Shown one piece after another: positions 9,214 through 20,544 of a stretch of 64,000 nt of DNA. Origin of the DNA: Comamonas avium (GTDB lineage Bacteria > Pseudomonadota > Gammaproteobacteria > Burkholderiales > Burkholderiaceae_C); assembly GCF_014836675.1 (NCBI RefSeq), contig NZ_JACSQK010000006.1, positions 114,421 through 178,420 on the forward strand, written 5' to 3'. A model generated the notes under the pieces. It saw nothing but the letters and a program-made list of their open reading frames with translations. It was not told the DNA's origin and made no database searches. A program made the position numbers and the translations under genes. Numbering within the stretch: the stretch's first letter is position 1; each line of letters starts with the position of its first letter.

Positions 9214-9840
9214 TTAGTGCGCAGTGGGGTGCTGGCTGTGAATTAACTTGTCGGTGTAGGCAATTGCCAGGGCACTGAGCAGGAACACGACATGAATGAT
9301 GGTTTGCCACATCAATACTTTGACGTCGTAATTGCCTGCGTTGATAAACGTTTTGAGCAAGTGAATCGAGCTGATGCCGATGATGGACAGGCCCAGTTTG
9401 ACTTTCAACACAGACGCATTGACGTGGTCGAGCCATTCGGGCTGGTCTGGATGGGTGTCCAGGCCGAGGCGACTGACGAAAGTTTCGTAGCCACCCACAA
9501 TCACCATGATCAGCAGGTTGGAGATCATGACCACGTCAATCAAGGCCAGGACCACCAGCATGATCACTGTTTCATTCAACCCGGTCAGTGGCGCATCGGG
9601 CTTGTAACCAATGCTGGTGACGAGGGCTTGCAGCGCTGTCTGGCTGCCAAAGGCCGCTTCAATCAAATGCCAAAGCTCGACCAGGAAGTGCCAGACGTAC
9701 ACGGCTTGGGCGGCAATCAGACCCAGGTACAAGGGCAGCTGCAGCCAACGGCTGGCAAAAATCAAACTGGGCAGTGGGCGCATGGGTGAGCGGGACATGG
9801 GCTGTGCGGGTGACTCGGAATGCGGGTCGACAGAGGGCAT
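9214..9840 (-). CDS. UPF0114/TIGR00645 inner-membrane protein, YqhA-like
   Basis: 208 residues with four predicted membrane segments (about 35-55, 90-120, 145-162, 178-195). The motif order ASRW...[31 protein letters not shown] and [14 protein letters not shown] matches the YqhA/UPF0114 family, of unknown function. The N-terminus is about 25 residues longer than typical. An internal ATG at 9798 is an alternative start, and neither start has a good Shine-Dalgarno sequence. Divergent from acs and ends at a strong terminator. Confidence 0.88.
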   Translation of the reverse strand: MPSVDPHSESPAQPMSRSPMRPLPSLIFASRWLQLPLYLGLIAAQAVYVWHFLVELWHLIEAAFGSQTALQALVTSIGYKPDAPLTGLNETVIMLVVLALIDVVMISNLLIMVIVGGYETFVSRLGLDTHPDQPEWLDHVNASVLKVKLGLSIIGISSIHLLKTFINAGNYDVKVLMWQTIIHVVFLLSALAIAYTDKLIHSQHPTAH

Positions 9841-10039
9841 AAATTGAATTAGCGGTTGAAGTGAGCGAGAGACCGCGTTTTAAGGCGCGGGCTAGCGATT
9901 GTAGAGGCTCGAATTAGTGTTAACCCTTGCTAAGTCTTTAATTTTGCTCCAGTTTGTACGCTATGGAGTCAGTGGTATGTAAGTGCTGCACCCGACATTT
10001 GCGCGCAAACTATCCCTAAAAGAGTAAGGAGATAAATCC

Positions 10040-12040
<2,001 letters not shown>

Positions 12041-12155
12041 TTGGGCTGGAGCCCAGCTGCAGCGCGTGAGCGATGCAGCCCGCTGAAATGAGCAGCGCAG
12101 AGGCGCATAGCCGCTGATCTGCTGGATGTCAGCGTAATCTCTTGCCTGTGTTTAC

Positions 12156-12184
12156 AAATGCCACCTGAGGGTGGCATTTTTATT
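12156..12184 (+). terminator. Rho-independent terminator after acs
   Basis: AAATGCCACC-TGAG-GGTGGCATTTTT stem-loop with T tract, about 115 nt after the acs stop. No gene is seen between acs and this hairpin. Confidence 0.88.
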
Positions 12185-12294
12185 TTCAGTTGTAGGAGAT
12201 GATGCAGAGCGAGAATGCGCGTGCCACTGGCTTGTGGATGGTGTCTCTTGGGGTAAAACTCTGACCTATACAAATAGAGCTAAAGGAAACCGGT

Positions 12295-12819
12295 ATGAAG
12301 TCGCGTATTGCATTGTTGGTTCTGATCATCGCAGTGATCGGTGTTCTCGCCTTTTTCAACTTTCCTTATTTGGCGCAGGAAGTGCCGATGTCTCTGGGCA
12401 TCACCACGGTGCAGGCTCCGCTGGGCTTGATTCTTGTCGCGCTGACTGCCTTGATGGCGATTGTGTTCATTGCCTATGTGATTGCCATGCAAGGAGCTTG
12501 GCTGCTGGAAGCGCGTGCACACTCCAAGGAAATGGCAGCACAGCGTGAGCTGGCAGACAAGGCTGAAGCTTCACGCTTCACTGAACTGCGTATCGCCATT
12601 GAAAATTTGCACAAGGAAGAGGAGCGCCGCTTGCTCGATCGCATAGACACTCTGGAGGCGCATCTGCAAGCGCGTGCCCTGGAGAGTGATAACTCGACAG
12701 CCGCCTATGTCGGGCAGTTGGAGCAGCAACTGCGCTCCAGTCTGCATGCAGCGCCAGCCCGCGTGGATGTTGTGAAACCAGATCCTATGGATGTGACGCC
12801 GCGCGATACACGGCTGTGA
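12295..12819 (+). CDS. LapA-like two-TM membrane protein with coiled coil
   Basis: 174 residues. Two hydrophobic helices (about 4-24 and 42-66) flank a short periplasmic loop. A charged coiled-coil helix (about 72-150) then points into the cytoplasm. The layout is that of LapA/DUF1049 proteins, which in enterics work with LapB in envelope biogenesis, but the sequence match is weak and no lapB is adjacent. AAAGGA lies 8 nt before the ATG. Confidence 0.65.
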   Translation: MKSRIALLVLIIAVIGVLAFFNFPYLAQEVPMSLGITTVQAPLGLILVALTALMAIVFIAYVIAMQGAWLLEARAHSKEMAAQRELADKAEASRFTELRIAIENLHKEEERRLLDRIDTLEAHLQARALESDNSTAAYVGQLEQQLRSSLHAAPARVDVVKPDPMDVTPRDTRL

Positions 12820-12834
12820 TGCTATTTAAAAAAA

Positions 12835-12913
12835 GAGCACTCAGCGCTTGCTCAGTATTGTTTTTGAAGTGTTTTATATCTGAAACAACCAGCCTGTAAG
12901 CGCTAGCAGCTAT
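12835..12913. repeat. Intergenic palindromic repeat, long form
   Basis: Starts AGCACTCAGCGCTTG and ends GTAAGCGCTAGCAGCTAT, so the ends are inverted copies of AGCTGCTAGCGCTTAC. It lies between the gene at 12295 and its terminator. The same family recurs at 18326, 21351, 38696, 45503, 50739 and 63265. Confidence 0.6.
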
Positions 12914-12914
12914 G

Positions 12915-12943
12915 AAAAAAGCCACCATGAGGTGGCTTTTTTT
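12915..12943. terminator. Bidirectional terminator
   Basis: AAAAAAGCCACC-ATGA-GGTGGCTTTTTTT. It serves the plus-strand gene ending at 12819 and the minus-strand cytochrome gene ending at 12966. Confidence 0.9.
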
Positions 12944-12965
12944 CCTAGACGCAGTGAGATATGGC

Positions 12966-13271
12966 TTACTTGAGCGACAGCACCCAGGCAGCCAGTTTCT
13001 TGGCATCGGCTTCACTGACCTGGCTGTTGGCAGGCATGGGCACGGGCCCCCAGACGCCACTGCCACCTTTCACGATTTTGGCAGCCAGCTTGTTGACGGC
13101 GTCACCTTGGCCCGCATATTTGTTGGCAACGTCCTTGAATGAAGGGCCAACCAGTTTCTTCTCCACTGCGTGGCAAGCCATGCAGTTCTTGGAAGATGCC
13201 AAGGCTTGGTCGGCCATGGCTGGTGTGATTGCGCTCAGGGCCAGCGCAAAGGTGATCATGAAACGTTTCAT
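12966..13271 (-). CDS. Small periplasmic c-type cytochrome (c551/c552 class)
   Basis: 101-residue precursor. A Sec signal (MKRFMITFALALSAITPAMA) is followed by the CMACH heme-attachment motif near 34-38 and a VPMPAN segment carrying the likely axial Met. The size and the GPVPMP motif fit class I cytochrome c551-type electron carriers. I chose the ATG at 13271 because AGAGGAAA precedes it. The open frame to 13355 would place the signal peptide internally. The electron partner cannot be told from the neighbours. Confidence 0.93.
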   Translation of the reverse strand: MKRFMITFALALSAITPAMADQALASSKNCMACHAVEKKLVGPSFKDVANKYAGQGDAVNKLAAKIVKGGSGVWGPVPMPANSQVSEADAKKLAAWVLSLK

Positions 13272-13378
13272 CGTTACACTTTCCTCTAGTGGGGGAGATG
13301 TTGGCAGCCATTGTAGGGTGCGGTGCGTGAACGCTGCTTGTCTCTGTGTGAACAAACTGTGAATAGGGTGACAAGCTT

Positions 13379-13633
13379 ATGTGGTTGCTGATGGCTGCGG
13401 TGGTATTGGCCGTACTCAAGGCGCTGGTGCATCTGGAGGTGGTGGATGTGGCTGGCATTGCCGCCATGTCCTGGTGGTGGGTGCTAGGTGGATTTGCGGT
13501 GACGATGGCCTGGTTCACTTACGCCGATCAATCAGGCCTGACCAAGCGCAAAGCCATGGAAAAGATGGACAAGCGCAAGCAAGAGCGCCTCGACAAACAA
13601 CGTGAACTGCTGACAGGCCGGCGCAAGCGTTGA
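13379..13633 (+). CDS. Small Trp-rich membrane protein (TIGR04438-like)
   Basis: 84 residues. Two hydrophobic segments (2-18 and about 30-47) are followed by a strongly basic, charged C-terminal helix. The WWWVLGGFAVTMAWF stretch and overall shape match the small Trp-rich protein family TIGR04438, which I associate with Burkholderiales. Function is unknown. It lies 107 nt after and divergent from the cytochrome gene. Confidence 0.8.
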   Translation: MWLLMAAVVLAVLKALVHLEVVDVAGIAAMSWWWVLGGFAVTMAWFTYADQSGLTKRKAMEKMDKRKQERLDKQRELLTGRRKR

Positions 13634-13776
13634 GGGCAGCTTTCGCCAATCGCGAGACCGCTTGCCTTGGTGTGCGGGGTGTCACGTACCCGCAGGGTGA
13701 ACATGGTGGGACATAATGTTTGAATTGGCTTTTGCGAGCCTTGAGACATTTTTGCAAACCAACAATTAGCTCCACC

Positions 13777-15636
13777 ATGCCTGTTTACCGTTCCAAAACC
13801 TCCACCGGTGGCCGCAATATGGCCGGTGCCCGTGCCTTGTGGCGTGCCACTGGCATGAAAGATGGCGACTTTGACAAGCCCATCATCGCCATTGCTAACT
13901 CCTTCACACAGTTTGTGCCCGGCCACGTGCACTTGAAGGATATGGGCCAGCTGGTGGCGCGCGAGATTGAAAAAGCCGGCGGCGTGGCCAAAGAATTCAA
14001 CACCATTGCGGTGGACGACGGCATTGCCATGGGCCACGACGGCATGCTGTATTCGCTGCCCAGCCGTGATTTGATTGCTGACTCTGTGGAGTACATGGTC
14101 AATGCCCACTGCGCGGACGCGCTGGTGTGCATCTCCAACTGCGACAAGATCACTCCGGGCATGCTGATGGCCGCCATGCGCCTGAACATCCCGGTGATCT
14201 TTGTCTCCGGTGGCCCCATGGAAGCGGGCAAGACCAAATTGGCCAATCCCACCACCAACGTGATCGAGTTCAAGAAGCTGGACTTGGTGGATGCGATGGT
14301 GATTGCCGCCGATGACCGCTACTCCGATGAAGAAGTGGCGCAGGTGGAGCGCTCGGCTTGCCCCACCTGCGGTTCTTGCTCAGGCATGTTCACAGCGAAC
14401 TCCATGAACTGCCTGACCGAGGCGCTGGGACTGTCCCTGCCGGGCAATGGCACGGTAGTGGCGACGCACTCGGATCGTGAAGAGCTGTTCCTGACTGCCG
14501 GGCGTCGCATTGTTGAGCTGGCCCGCGATTACTACGAGAACGACAACGACCGCGTGCTGCCCCGCTCGGTGGGCTTTAAGGCGTTTGAAAATGCCATCAC
14601 GCTGGATATCGCCATGGGCGGCTCCACCAACACCATCTTGCACCTGCTGGCGATTGCCAAAGAGGCCGAGATCGACTTCACGATGGCCGACATCGACCGT
14701 CTCTCGCGCGTGGTGCCCCAGTTGTGCAAGGTGGCACCCAATACGCAGAAATATCACATTGAAGATGTGCACCGCGCAGGCGGCATCATGGCCATCCTGG
14801 GTGAGCTGGCGCGCGCTGGCAAGCTGCACACCGATGTGCCCACGGTCTACGGCGACAGCATGGCCGAGGCACTGGCCAAGTGGGACATCGCCGTGTCACA
14901 GGACGAGGCGGTCAAGCATTTCTACCTGGCGGGCCCCGCAGGCATTCCCACACAAACCGCATTCAGCCAGAGCACCCGCTGGCCCAGCCTGGATCTGGAC
15001 CGTGCCGAAGGCTGCATCCGCTCATACGAACACGCATTCAGCAAAGAAGGCGGTCTGGCTGTACTGACAGGCAATATTGCCGTGGACGGCTGCGTGGTGA
15101 AGTCAGCCGGTGTGGATGAATCCATTTTGGTGTTCGAAGGCACAGCCCATGTGACCGAGTCGCAAGACGAGGCCGTAGCCAACATCCTGGCCGACAAGGT
15201 CAAGGCGGGTGACATCGTGATCGTGCGTTACGAAGGCCCCAAGGGCGGCCCCGGCATGCAAGAGATGCTGTATCCCACCAGCTACATCAAATCCAAGGGC
15301 CTGGGCAAGGCCTGTGCGCTGCTGACCGATGGCCGTTTCTCGGGCGGCACGTCGGGCTTGTCGATTGGTCACTGCTCGCCCGAGGCAGCAGCTGGCGGCG
15401 CGATTGGCCTGGTGCAAAACGGTGATCGCATCCGCATTGACATTCCCAACCGCTCCATCAACGTACTGGTCAGTGATGAAGAATTGGCCAAACGCCGTGA
15501 AGTGCAAAACGCCAAGGGCTGGAAGCCCGCGAACCCCCGCCCACGCAAAGTGTCTGCGGCACTCAAGGCCTACGCCTTGCTGGTGACCTCGGCCGATACG
15601 GGCGCGGTGCGCGATTTGTCCAAGCTGGGTGACTGA
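13777..15636 (+). CDS. ilvD: Dihydroxy-acid dehydratase
   Basis: 619 residues. It converts 2,3-dihydroxy-isovalerate and -methylvalerate to the 2-oxo acids, the third common step of valine/isoleucine synthesis. The start [20 protein letters not shown] aligns with the enteric IlvD start, so the ATG at 13777 is preferred over the longer frame from 13720. The iron-sulfur cluster cysteines are visible in [12 protein letters not shown] and [19 protein letters not shown]. The C-terminus has [14 protein letters not shown]. Monocistronic, with a strong terminator 25 nt downstream. Confidence 0.97.
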   Translation: MPVYRSKTSTGGRNMAGARALWRATGMKDGDFDKPIIAIANSFTQFVPGHVHLKDMGQLVAREIEKAGGVAKEFNTIAVDDGIAMGHDGMLYSLPSRDLIADSVEYMVNAHCADALVCISNCDKITPGMLMAAMRLNIPVIFVSGGPMEAGKTKLANPTTNVIEFKKLDLVDAMVIAADDRYSDEEVAQVERSACPTCGSCSGMFTANSMNCLTEALGLSLPGNGTVVATHSDREELFLTAGRRIVELARDYYENDNDRVLPRSVGFKAFENAITLDIAMGGSTNTILHLLAIAKEAEIDFTMADIDRLSRVVPQLCKVAPNTQKYHIEDVHRAGGIMAILGELARAGKLHTDVPTVYGDSMAEALAKWDIAVSQDEAVKHFYLAGPAGIPTQTAFSQSTRWPSLDLDRAEGCIRSYEHAFSKEGGLAVLTGNIAVDGCVVKSAGVDESILVFEGTAHVTESQDEAVANILADKVKAGDIVIVRYEGPKGGPGMQEMLYPTSYIKSKGLGKACALLTDGRFSGGTSGLSIGHCSPEAAAGGAIGLVQNGDRIRIDIPNRSINVLVSDEELAKRREVQNAKGWKPANPRPRKVSAALKAYALLVTSADTGAVRDLSKLGD

Positions 15637-15659
15637 TGGAGTAGGCCTGCACAGCATGC

Positions 15660-15687
15660 AAACCGCCCTTTGGGGCGGTTTTTTTAT
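15660..15687 (+). terminator. Rho-independent terminator after ilvD
   Basis: AAACCGCCC-TTTG-GGGCGGTTTTTTT stem-loop directly after ilvD. It separates ilvD from the MlaE-like unit. Confidence 0.92.
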
Positions 15688-15823
15688 GCGTGCCTGCAAG
15701 GCGGCAGTGTCGTCACTGGCGCGGTGCCGGCTGCAGGCCTGTGCGCACCACCCAGATCGCCGCGCAGGGGTGCAAGGGCGCTGCGCTGGTAAAACCACAA
15801 GCTTTTTGCCTATGATGCCAAGC

Positions 15824-16624
15824 ATGCGCTCCATCCAACGTTCCTTATCCCTGCGCATCTGGCATGCGGCACGCGACATTGCACTGGCGTGGGGGCGCAT
15901 CTTTTATCTGGCTGCCATGGTATGGGTGCTGCTGCTTTCACCTTCGACATACCGATGGCAATCTTTGCGCCCCATTTTGCAGCGCATGTACAAGGATACG
16001 GCGTCCATTCTCCTGGGCTTTACGATTTTGGCGGCCTTGATTTGCCTGGTCATCACGCGCATTGTGGTGGTGACGGCCATCAGCTATGGGCTGTCGCGTT
16101 ATGCGCTGGAGATGGTCATTCGGGTGCTGGTGCTGGAGCTGATTCCGCTGACAGCTGCCTTGTTTGTGGCGATGCGCTGCACCATTCCGAATGCGACAGA
16201 GCTGGCGTTGATACGCCAGTCTGGTGAGTGGGACGCCAGGCAAAGCCGTGGCGAAGCACTGATGCGCCTCGAGGTATTGCCACGGGTGATTTCAGGCCTG
16301 TACGCCTGCGTGACACTGGCGGCGCTGTCGTGCGTGGTGGCGCTGGTCACCGCGTATATTGGTGTTTATGGATTTACGCTGGCCGGTTTGCCTGGCTATA
16401 CCCGCATGTTTGGGCACGTGTTTAACCCCTCAGTGACTTTGGTGTTTGTGCTCAAGACGTGGCTGTCAAGCTGGGCCGTTGCCATCATTCCGGTAGCCAC
16501 GGGCCTTTATGCCCATCGTACGCATCGTCAAATGCGGCCCGGTGAAGAACTCAGCGGTCTGGCGCGCATGTTTGCTGTGCTGTTAATGATTGAGCTGGCA
16601 TCGCTCATGGGTAACTATTACTGA
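15824..16624 (+). CDS. MlaE-like ABC permease (divergent)
   Basis: 266 residues with five or six membrane helices. The segment VLELIPLTAALFVAMRC...ATELALIR resembles the MlaE signature L.REL.P..AAL..A.R...AE..L.R, and the C-terminus ends in a hydrophobic ASLMGN like MlaE. In Mla-type systems this subunit moves lipid between membranes with an ATPase and an MCE protein. RELGP is degenerate here (LELIP). I chose the ATG at 15824 because TATGAT ends exactly 7 nt before it, suggesting a leaderless start. In-frame ATGs at 15812 and 15815 overlap that hexamer. No ATPase gene lies in the operon. Confidence 0.8.
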   Translation: MRSIQRSLSLRIWHAARDIALAWGRIFYLAAMVWVLLLSPSTYRWQSLRPILQRMYKDTASILLGFTILAALICLVITRIVVVTAISYGLSRYALEMVIRVLVLELIPLTAALFVAMRCTIPNATELALIRQSGEWDARQSRGEALMRLEVLPRVISGLYACVTLAALSCVVALVTAYIGVYGFTLAGLPGYTRMFGHVFNPSVTLVFVLKTWLSSWAVAIIPVATGLYAHRTHRQMRPGEELSGLARMFAVLLMIELASLMGNYY

Positions 16625-16644
16625 ACGAGAAGGGTAAGCGCATC

Positions 16645-17637
16645 TTGTCTGATACACGAATGCAGTCTTCTGCGGCACCACAGCCAGAAGCCACGCCATC
16701 ACTGCGGCCCGTGGCCCATTTGGAGCGCAAAGCGGCAGCGTTGCTGCTGTTCACGATCGCGTTGATCGTGGGGTCTGGTCTGTACCTGCTGTATGCACGC
16801 GGTGCTTTTGAGCCCACTCAGACTCTGGTGCTGACTTCGGATGATTCGGAAGGCGTGTCCGTGGGCATGGACATGACGTTCTCTGGTTTTCCCATTGGCC
16901 GGGTAAGCAAGCTGGAGCTGGCCAACGATGGGAACGTGCGCATTGTGGTGGCCGTGCCTCGCAAAGATGCCCATTGGCTGCGAGAGTCGAGCGTATTCAC
17001 CCTGGTCAAAGGCATTGTGGGTGGCACCACCATCAAGGCCTATAGCGGGATATTGCAGGACCCTCCCTTGCACGATGGCGCAGAGCGTCCGGTGCTGCGT
17101 GGCGATGCTACTGCCGAGATTCCGCAGATTGTGGCTATGGCCAAAGACTTGCTCAACAACCTGAGTCTGATGACTGCGCAAGACTCTGCCCTGGGCAAAT
17201 CGATGGATCAAATACGCCAGCTGGGCGAAAAACTCAATGGCAAAAGCGGGGCGATGGAGGTGTTGCTGGGCACCCCAGAGAATGCGCAAAAAACGGTGGA
17301 GATGCTGGAGCGTACCAACCAGTTGCTGGCGCGCATGGACCATGTGGTGCAGCGTGCAGACCAGCAGGTGTTTGATGCCAACGGCGTCATGCCGCAAGTG
17401 CGAGCCACCGTGGAGACACTCAACCAATTGCTGAAAGAAACGCGTGGCAGCTTGAAGAGGCTCGATGCAGTGTTGGTGAATGCCGAATCCATCAGCACCA
17501 ATGTGAACGATGCGAGCAGCGATATTGGGCAACTGCGCAATGAGGTGGAAAGCAATCTGCGCAAGATCGAAGACATGCTGGCCGATTTGCAGCGCAAATG
17601 GCCGTTTGCCAAAGAAGCCGAGGTCAAGCTGCCATGA
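16645..17637 (+). CDS. MCE-domain (MlaD-like) lipid transport protein
   Basis: 330 residues. A cytoplasmic N-terminus and one membrane anchor (about 29-53) are followed by an MCE domain (about 57-140: GVSVGMDMTFSGFPIGRVSKLELAND and VGGTTIKAYSG). A long helical coiled-coil region (about 155-325) follows, as in MCE proteins that form periplasmic hexamers or tunnels. The start is a TTG at 16645 with AGAAGGG 10 nt upstream. An ATG at 16660 is the alternative. It sits between the MlaE-like permease and a lipoprotein gene whose ATG overlaps its stop. Confidence 0.9.
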   Translation: MSDTRMQSSAAPQPEATPSLRPVAHLERKAAALLLFTIALIVGSGLYLLYARGAFEPTQTLVLTSDDSEGVSVGMDMTFSGFPIGRVSKLELANDGNVRIVVAVPRKDAHWLRESSVFTLVKGIVGGTTIKAYSGILQDPPLHDGAERPVLRGDATAEIPQIVAMAKDLLNNLSLMTAQDSALGKSMDQIRQLGEKLNGKSGAMEVLLGTPENAQKTVEMLERTNQLLARMDHVVQRADQQVFDANGVMPQVRATVETLNQLLKETRGSLKRLDAVLVNAESISTNVNDASSDIGQLRNEVESNLRKIEDMLADLQRKWPFAKEAEVKLP

Positions 17638-18326
17638 AAAATACTTTGCGATGGCCCATTGCACTGGGCTTGGTCAGTGTCTGGCTGGCCGCATGTGGCA
17701 GCAAACCTCCAGCCCCGAAATGGGCGCTGGAGGCGCAATCTGCCTCAGAGCGCGCTGTGCAGGCGTATTTGAAGGGCCAGACGCGCGTGGCCGATGTGGA
17801 GTGGAGCAAAGCCTTTAACGAAGTGGCCGCCACCGGCCTGCCCAGCCAGATGGCACGCATGGCCTTGCTGGAATGCGCAGCGCAAACTGCAGCGCTGGAG
17901 CTGACGGACTGTCCACGCTACGAGCGCTACGGCGCTGGCGCTGAACCTGCGGAGCAGGCTTACGCCCGTTATCTGAAAGGAGCGCACACCGCTGCCGATG
18001 TGCCGTTGCTGCCGCAGGCACAGCAAGCCATGGCTGCACAGTTGTTGGGGGGTGCACCAGTGGCTGCGGGCCTGCCTGCGGGGCAGGCACTGTCGCAACT
18101 GACGGCAGCCGGTGTGGCACTGCGCGCCGGGGCCATTACCCCCATGCAGGTGCAACTGGCGGTGGATGTGGCCTCACAGCAAGGCTGGCGCAGGGCGGCC
18201 ATGGCGTGGCTGCTGGTAGAGCGGCGCTGGGCGCAGGAAGCGGGTGATGCAGCGCTATTGCAAGCAGTGGATTTGCGCCTGCAGGTGCTGCAGGAAGGGC
18301 AACGTAAGGATGCACTGAAAAAGTGA
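17634..18326 (+). CDS. Outer-membrane-type lipoprotein of the MCE operon
   Basis: 230 residues. The lipoprotein signal MKNTLRWPIALGLVSVWLAAC has an LAAC lipobox with Cys21, and residues +2/+3 (Gly, Ser) do not suggest inner-membrane retention. The rest is Ala/Gln/Leu-rich and helical. It does not look like the PqiC/DUF330 auxiliary lipoproteins of other MCE operons. The ATG overlaps the MCE gene stop (ATGA), so they are translationally coupled. Likely the outer-membrane partner of the MCE protein. Confidence 0.82.
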   Translation: MKNTLRWPIALGLVSVWLAACGSKPPAPKWALEAQSASERAVQAYLKGQTRVADVEWSKAFNEVAATGLPSQMARMALLECAAQTAALELTDCPRYERYGAGAEPAEQAYARYLKGAHTAADVPLLPQAQQAMAAQLLGGAPVAAGLPAGQALSQLTAAGVALRAGAITPMQVQLAVDVASQQGWRRAAMAWLLVERRWAQEAGDAALLQAVDLRLQVLQEGQRKDALKK

Positions 18327-18403
18327 GCTGTTAGCGCTGATGAATAAAGCGATTCAGATAGATAAGTATCTGAAATCATTGTGTGGAAAGCGTTGAAAGC
18401 TAT
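18326..18403. repeat. Intergenic palindromic repeat, long form
   Basis: Begins AGCTGTTAGCGCTGATG and ends AAAGCGTTGAAAGCTAT, with inverted ends of the same family as 12835-12913. It lies between the lipoprotein stop and the terminator at 18424. Confidence 0.55.
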
Positions 18404-18423
18404 TAAATAAAGTTAAGAGACAC

Positions 18424-18452
18424 AAAAAAAGCCCCGAACTCGGGGCTTTTTT
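18424..18452. terminator. Bidirectional terminator
   Basis: AAAAAAAGCCCCGA-ACT-CGGGGCTTTTTT. It closes the MCE operon on the plus strand and the porin on the minus strand. Confidence 0.92.
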
Positions 18453-18467
18453 ACGTAGAGCACGGGC

Positions 18468-19487
18468 TTAGAAACGGTGGCGGATACCGACTGCCAGGCT
18501 GGTGCCGGACTTGTTGTCGATCAGTGCGCTGTTCTTGTCATACATGGCGGCTGCATAGGCGTCAGTGCGCTTGGACAGGAAGTGATCGTAGCCCACGGTG
18601 GCTGTCGTCCACTTGCCGGAGACAGAGTCTGTCTTGGTTTGTGCCATGGCCACTTTGACTGTGCCAGCCTTGGTCACAGGTACATCCAGGCCCAGAGAAT
18701 AGGTTTTCTTTTTGATGTCATCAGCACCCGTGCTGAAGTCTTGCGTGGCTTGGCCGTAAGTGGCGTACAGCTTGACCACGCTGAAGTCATAAGCTGCACC
18801 CACCATCCACTTGTCTTTGGAATAACCAAGGGCGTTGTAGTTGGCCAGCCCGGGGTTGCCGATGTCGGCTTGCTCATACACGGCGGTCAAAGCCAGGGGG
18901 CCTTGGTTGTAGAACACGTTGGCGCCAACGTTGTTGGTGCCAGATTTGTCGGCTTGTTCACCAAACTGGTACTGCAGATTGGCGCGCAGGCCCGCAAATG
19001 TGGGTGTGCTGTAGGTGATCTGGTTGCTCCAGCCTGTATCTGCAGCGTTGTTGCCTACGGAGTGCAGCACCAAAGGAGAGACGGTGAAAGAGTCACCGTA
19101 GGGATTGAACAGGATGGTTGGCAAGAAGTTAGGGGCCATGGAGCGGCCCAGCTTCAAAGTACCAAAACCGCCAGACAAAGACACGTTGGCATCGCGAGCA
19201 AAGAACGCATCCCCATTAAAGCGGCCAGGGGTGCCGGTGTCAGCGCGGAAGAAAGCGCCAAGTGCAAAGCCTACTTTCAGGCCATTGCCCAGGTCTTCTG
19301 TGCCGTTCATGCCCCACCAGGAGGTGGTCATGCCGCCAGAGCCGACTTCGCTGGTGCGCTCTTTGCCTGCGGTCTTCATCGAGCCCACATACATATCGAC
19401 CAAGCCAGTCAACTGCACATTGCTTTGCGCTTGTGCAGCACCCATGCATGCCAAGGCGGCACCAAAAGCGATCAGAGATTTTTTCAT
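18468..19487 (-). CDS. Gram-negative general porin (Burkholderiales type)
   Basis: 339-residue precursor. The Sec signal MKKSLIAFGAALACMGAAQAQ is followed by a 16-strand beta-barrel pattern starting SNVQLTGLVDMYVG and ending GIRHRF, with the C-terminal Phe used by the Bam machinery. Loop 3 probably corresponds to the region after PTILFNPYGDSF. It belongs to the Omp32/OpcP-like porin group. I chose the ATG at 19487, preceded by GGAGGG. The unit is monocistronic, and palindromes lie 80-110 nt upstream. Confidence 0.95.
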   Translation of the reverse strand: MKKSLIAFGAALACMGAAQAQSNVQLTGLVDMYVGSMKTAGKERTSEVGSGGMTTSWWGMNGTEDLGNGLKVGFALGAFFRADTGTPGRFNGDAFFARDANVSLSGGFGTLKLGRSMAPNFLPTILFNPYGDSFTVSPLVLHSVGNNAADTGWSNQITYSTPTFAGLRANLQYQFGEQADKSGTNNVGANVFYNQGPLALTAVYEQADIGNPGLANYNALGYSKDKWMVGAAYDFSVVKLYATYGQATQDFSTGADDIKKKTYSLGLDVPVTKAGTVKVAMAQTKTDSVSGKWTTATVGYDHFLSKRTDAYAAAMYDKNSALIDNKSGTSLAVGIRHRF

Positions 19488-19569
19488 GGTATTTCCCTCC
19501 ATAGATCAATTGAAAACGTTGCTCACCAGTTGCCCACTTCAGGTGCGTGGGGGCATCCTGCGTGCTGCT

Positions 19570-19594
19570 TTTGTATACAAAGCACAAGCTGTGC
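19570..19594 (-). promoter_or_regulatory. Two adjacent palindromes upstream of the porin
   Basis: TTTGTATACAAA (19570-19581, perfect 12-bp palindrome) abuts GCACA-AGC-TGTGC (19582-19594). They lie about 85-105 nt upstream of the porin ATG and between the porin and thiE 3' end. They may be an operator or part of the porin promoter. No regulator can be assigned. Confidence 0.35.
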
Positions 19595-19629
19595 CAGATT
19601 GGGTGATCTATGGAAAAGGCGGTGATCGC

Positions 19630-20544
19630 TTAGCGCATGCAGGCCAGCAAATGGTGGGCAGCAGCCTCAGGCTCGGGGGCGTTGACCAAGGCGCGCACAA
19701 CGGCCACAGAGCCGACGCCTGTGGCCAAAATGGCAGGAAACTGCTCTGCTGCAATGCCGCCAATGGCCACCAGCGGGTATTGCTGCATCAAGCGCACATA
19801 GGCTTGCAGGCGGGCCACACCTTGCGGTGCGGTTTCCATCTTTTTGAGGGTGGTGGGAAATACCGCGCCCAAAGCGATATAGCTGGGCTGCACGGCATGG
19901 GCACGCACCATTTCGGCGTAGCCATGGGTGCTGACACCCAGGCGCAGGCCGCTGGCGTGGATGGCGTTTAGCTGCGCGCCTTGCAGTGCATCCAGATCTT
20001 CCTGCCCAACGTGAATGCCGTAGGCCCCTGCGTCGATGGCGGCTTGCCAGTGGTCGTTGATGAACAGCAGGGCCTTGGTGCCCTGTACTGCTTGTACGGC
20101 GGCTGCAACTTCATTGCGAATGGCGTTCTGGTCGTCACTTTTAAAGCGCAGCTGTACTGTGGGTACACCGGCACGTGCCATGCGGCCTACCCATTCGGCG
20201 CTGGGCAGTACGCCGTACAGGCCCAGGGCACGTGGGCATTGCGGGAAGGCGAGCTGTGGGTCAGCGCCGGCCAGGCCAAAGTCTTGCGGCGCATCGGGCC
20301 AGTGCGCTGCATCAAACAGGCCTGTGCGCTGGCTCTGGTTTTGCCATGCCTGTGCCAGACATTGCGCATCGATGGCGATAAAGCCCAGCGCACTGCACGC
20401 TTGCAGTGCGGCCAGGTAGACGGGGTCTTGGCTAGTAGCCACAGGTGTGGGTTGCGCAGGCAAGCGGTTGCCTTCTGGTGCAAAGGTGCTTGCGTGGGCA
20501 GCAATGATGGCGGCAACCATGCCAGGGATGTGCTGCTCAGTCAT
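19630..20544 (-). CDS. thiE: Thiamine phosphate synthase with N-terminal extension
   Basis: 304 residues. The C-terminal 200 residues are the ThiE TIM barrel, which joins HMP-PP and thiazole phosphate to give thiamine phosphate. Seen are [52 protein letters not shown] and AIGGIA. The first 105 residues are an extension not found in enteric ThiE (about 210 aa). Core motifs deviate slightly: QLRFK where QLRDK or QLREK is usual, and NDH where NDR is usual. The ATG at 20544 overlaps the thiG stop by eight nucleotides. Last gene of thiO-thiS-thiG-thiE. Confidence 0.9.
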   Translation of the reverse strand: MTEQHIPGMVAAIIAAHASTFAPEGNRLPAQPTPVATSQDPVYLAALQACSALGFIAIDAQCLAQAWQNQSQRTGLFDAAHWPDAPQDFGLAGADPQLAFPQCPRALGLYGVLPSAEWVGRMARAGVPTVQLRFKSDDQNAIRNEVAAAVQAVQGTKALLFINDHWQAAIDAGAYGIHVGQEDLDALQGAQLNAIHASGLRLGVSTHGYAEMVRAHAVQPSYIALGAVFPTTLKKMETAPQGVARLQAYVRLMQQYPLVAIGGIAAEQFPAILATGVGSVAVVRALVNAPEPEAAAHHLLACMR

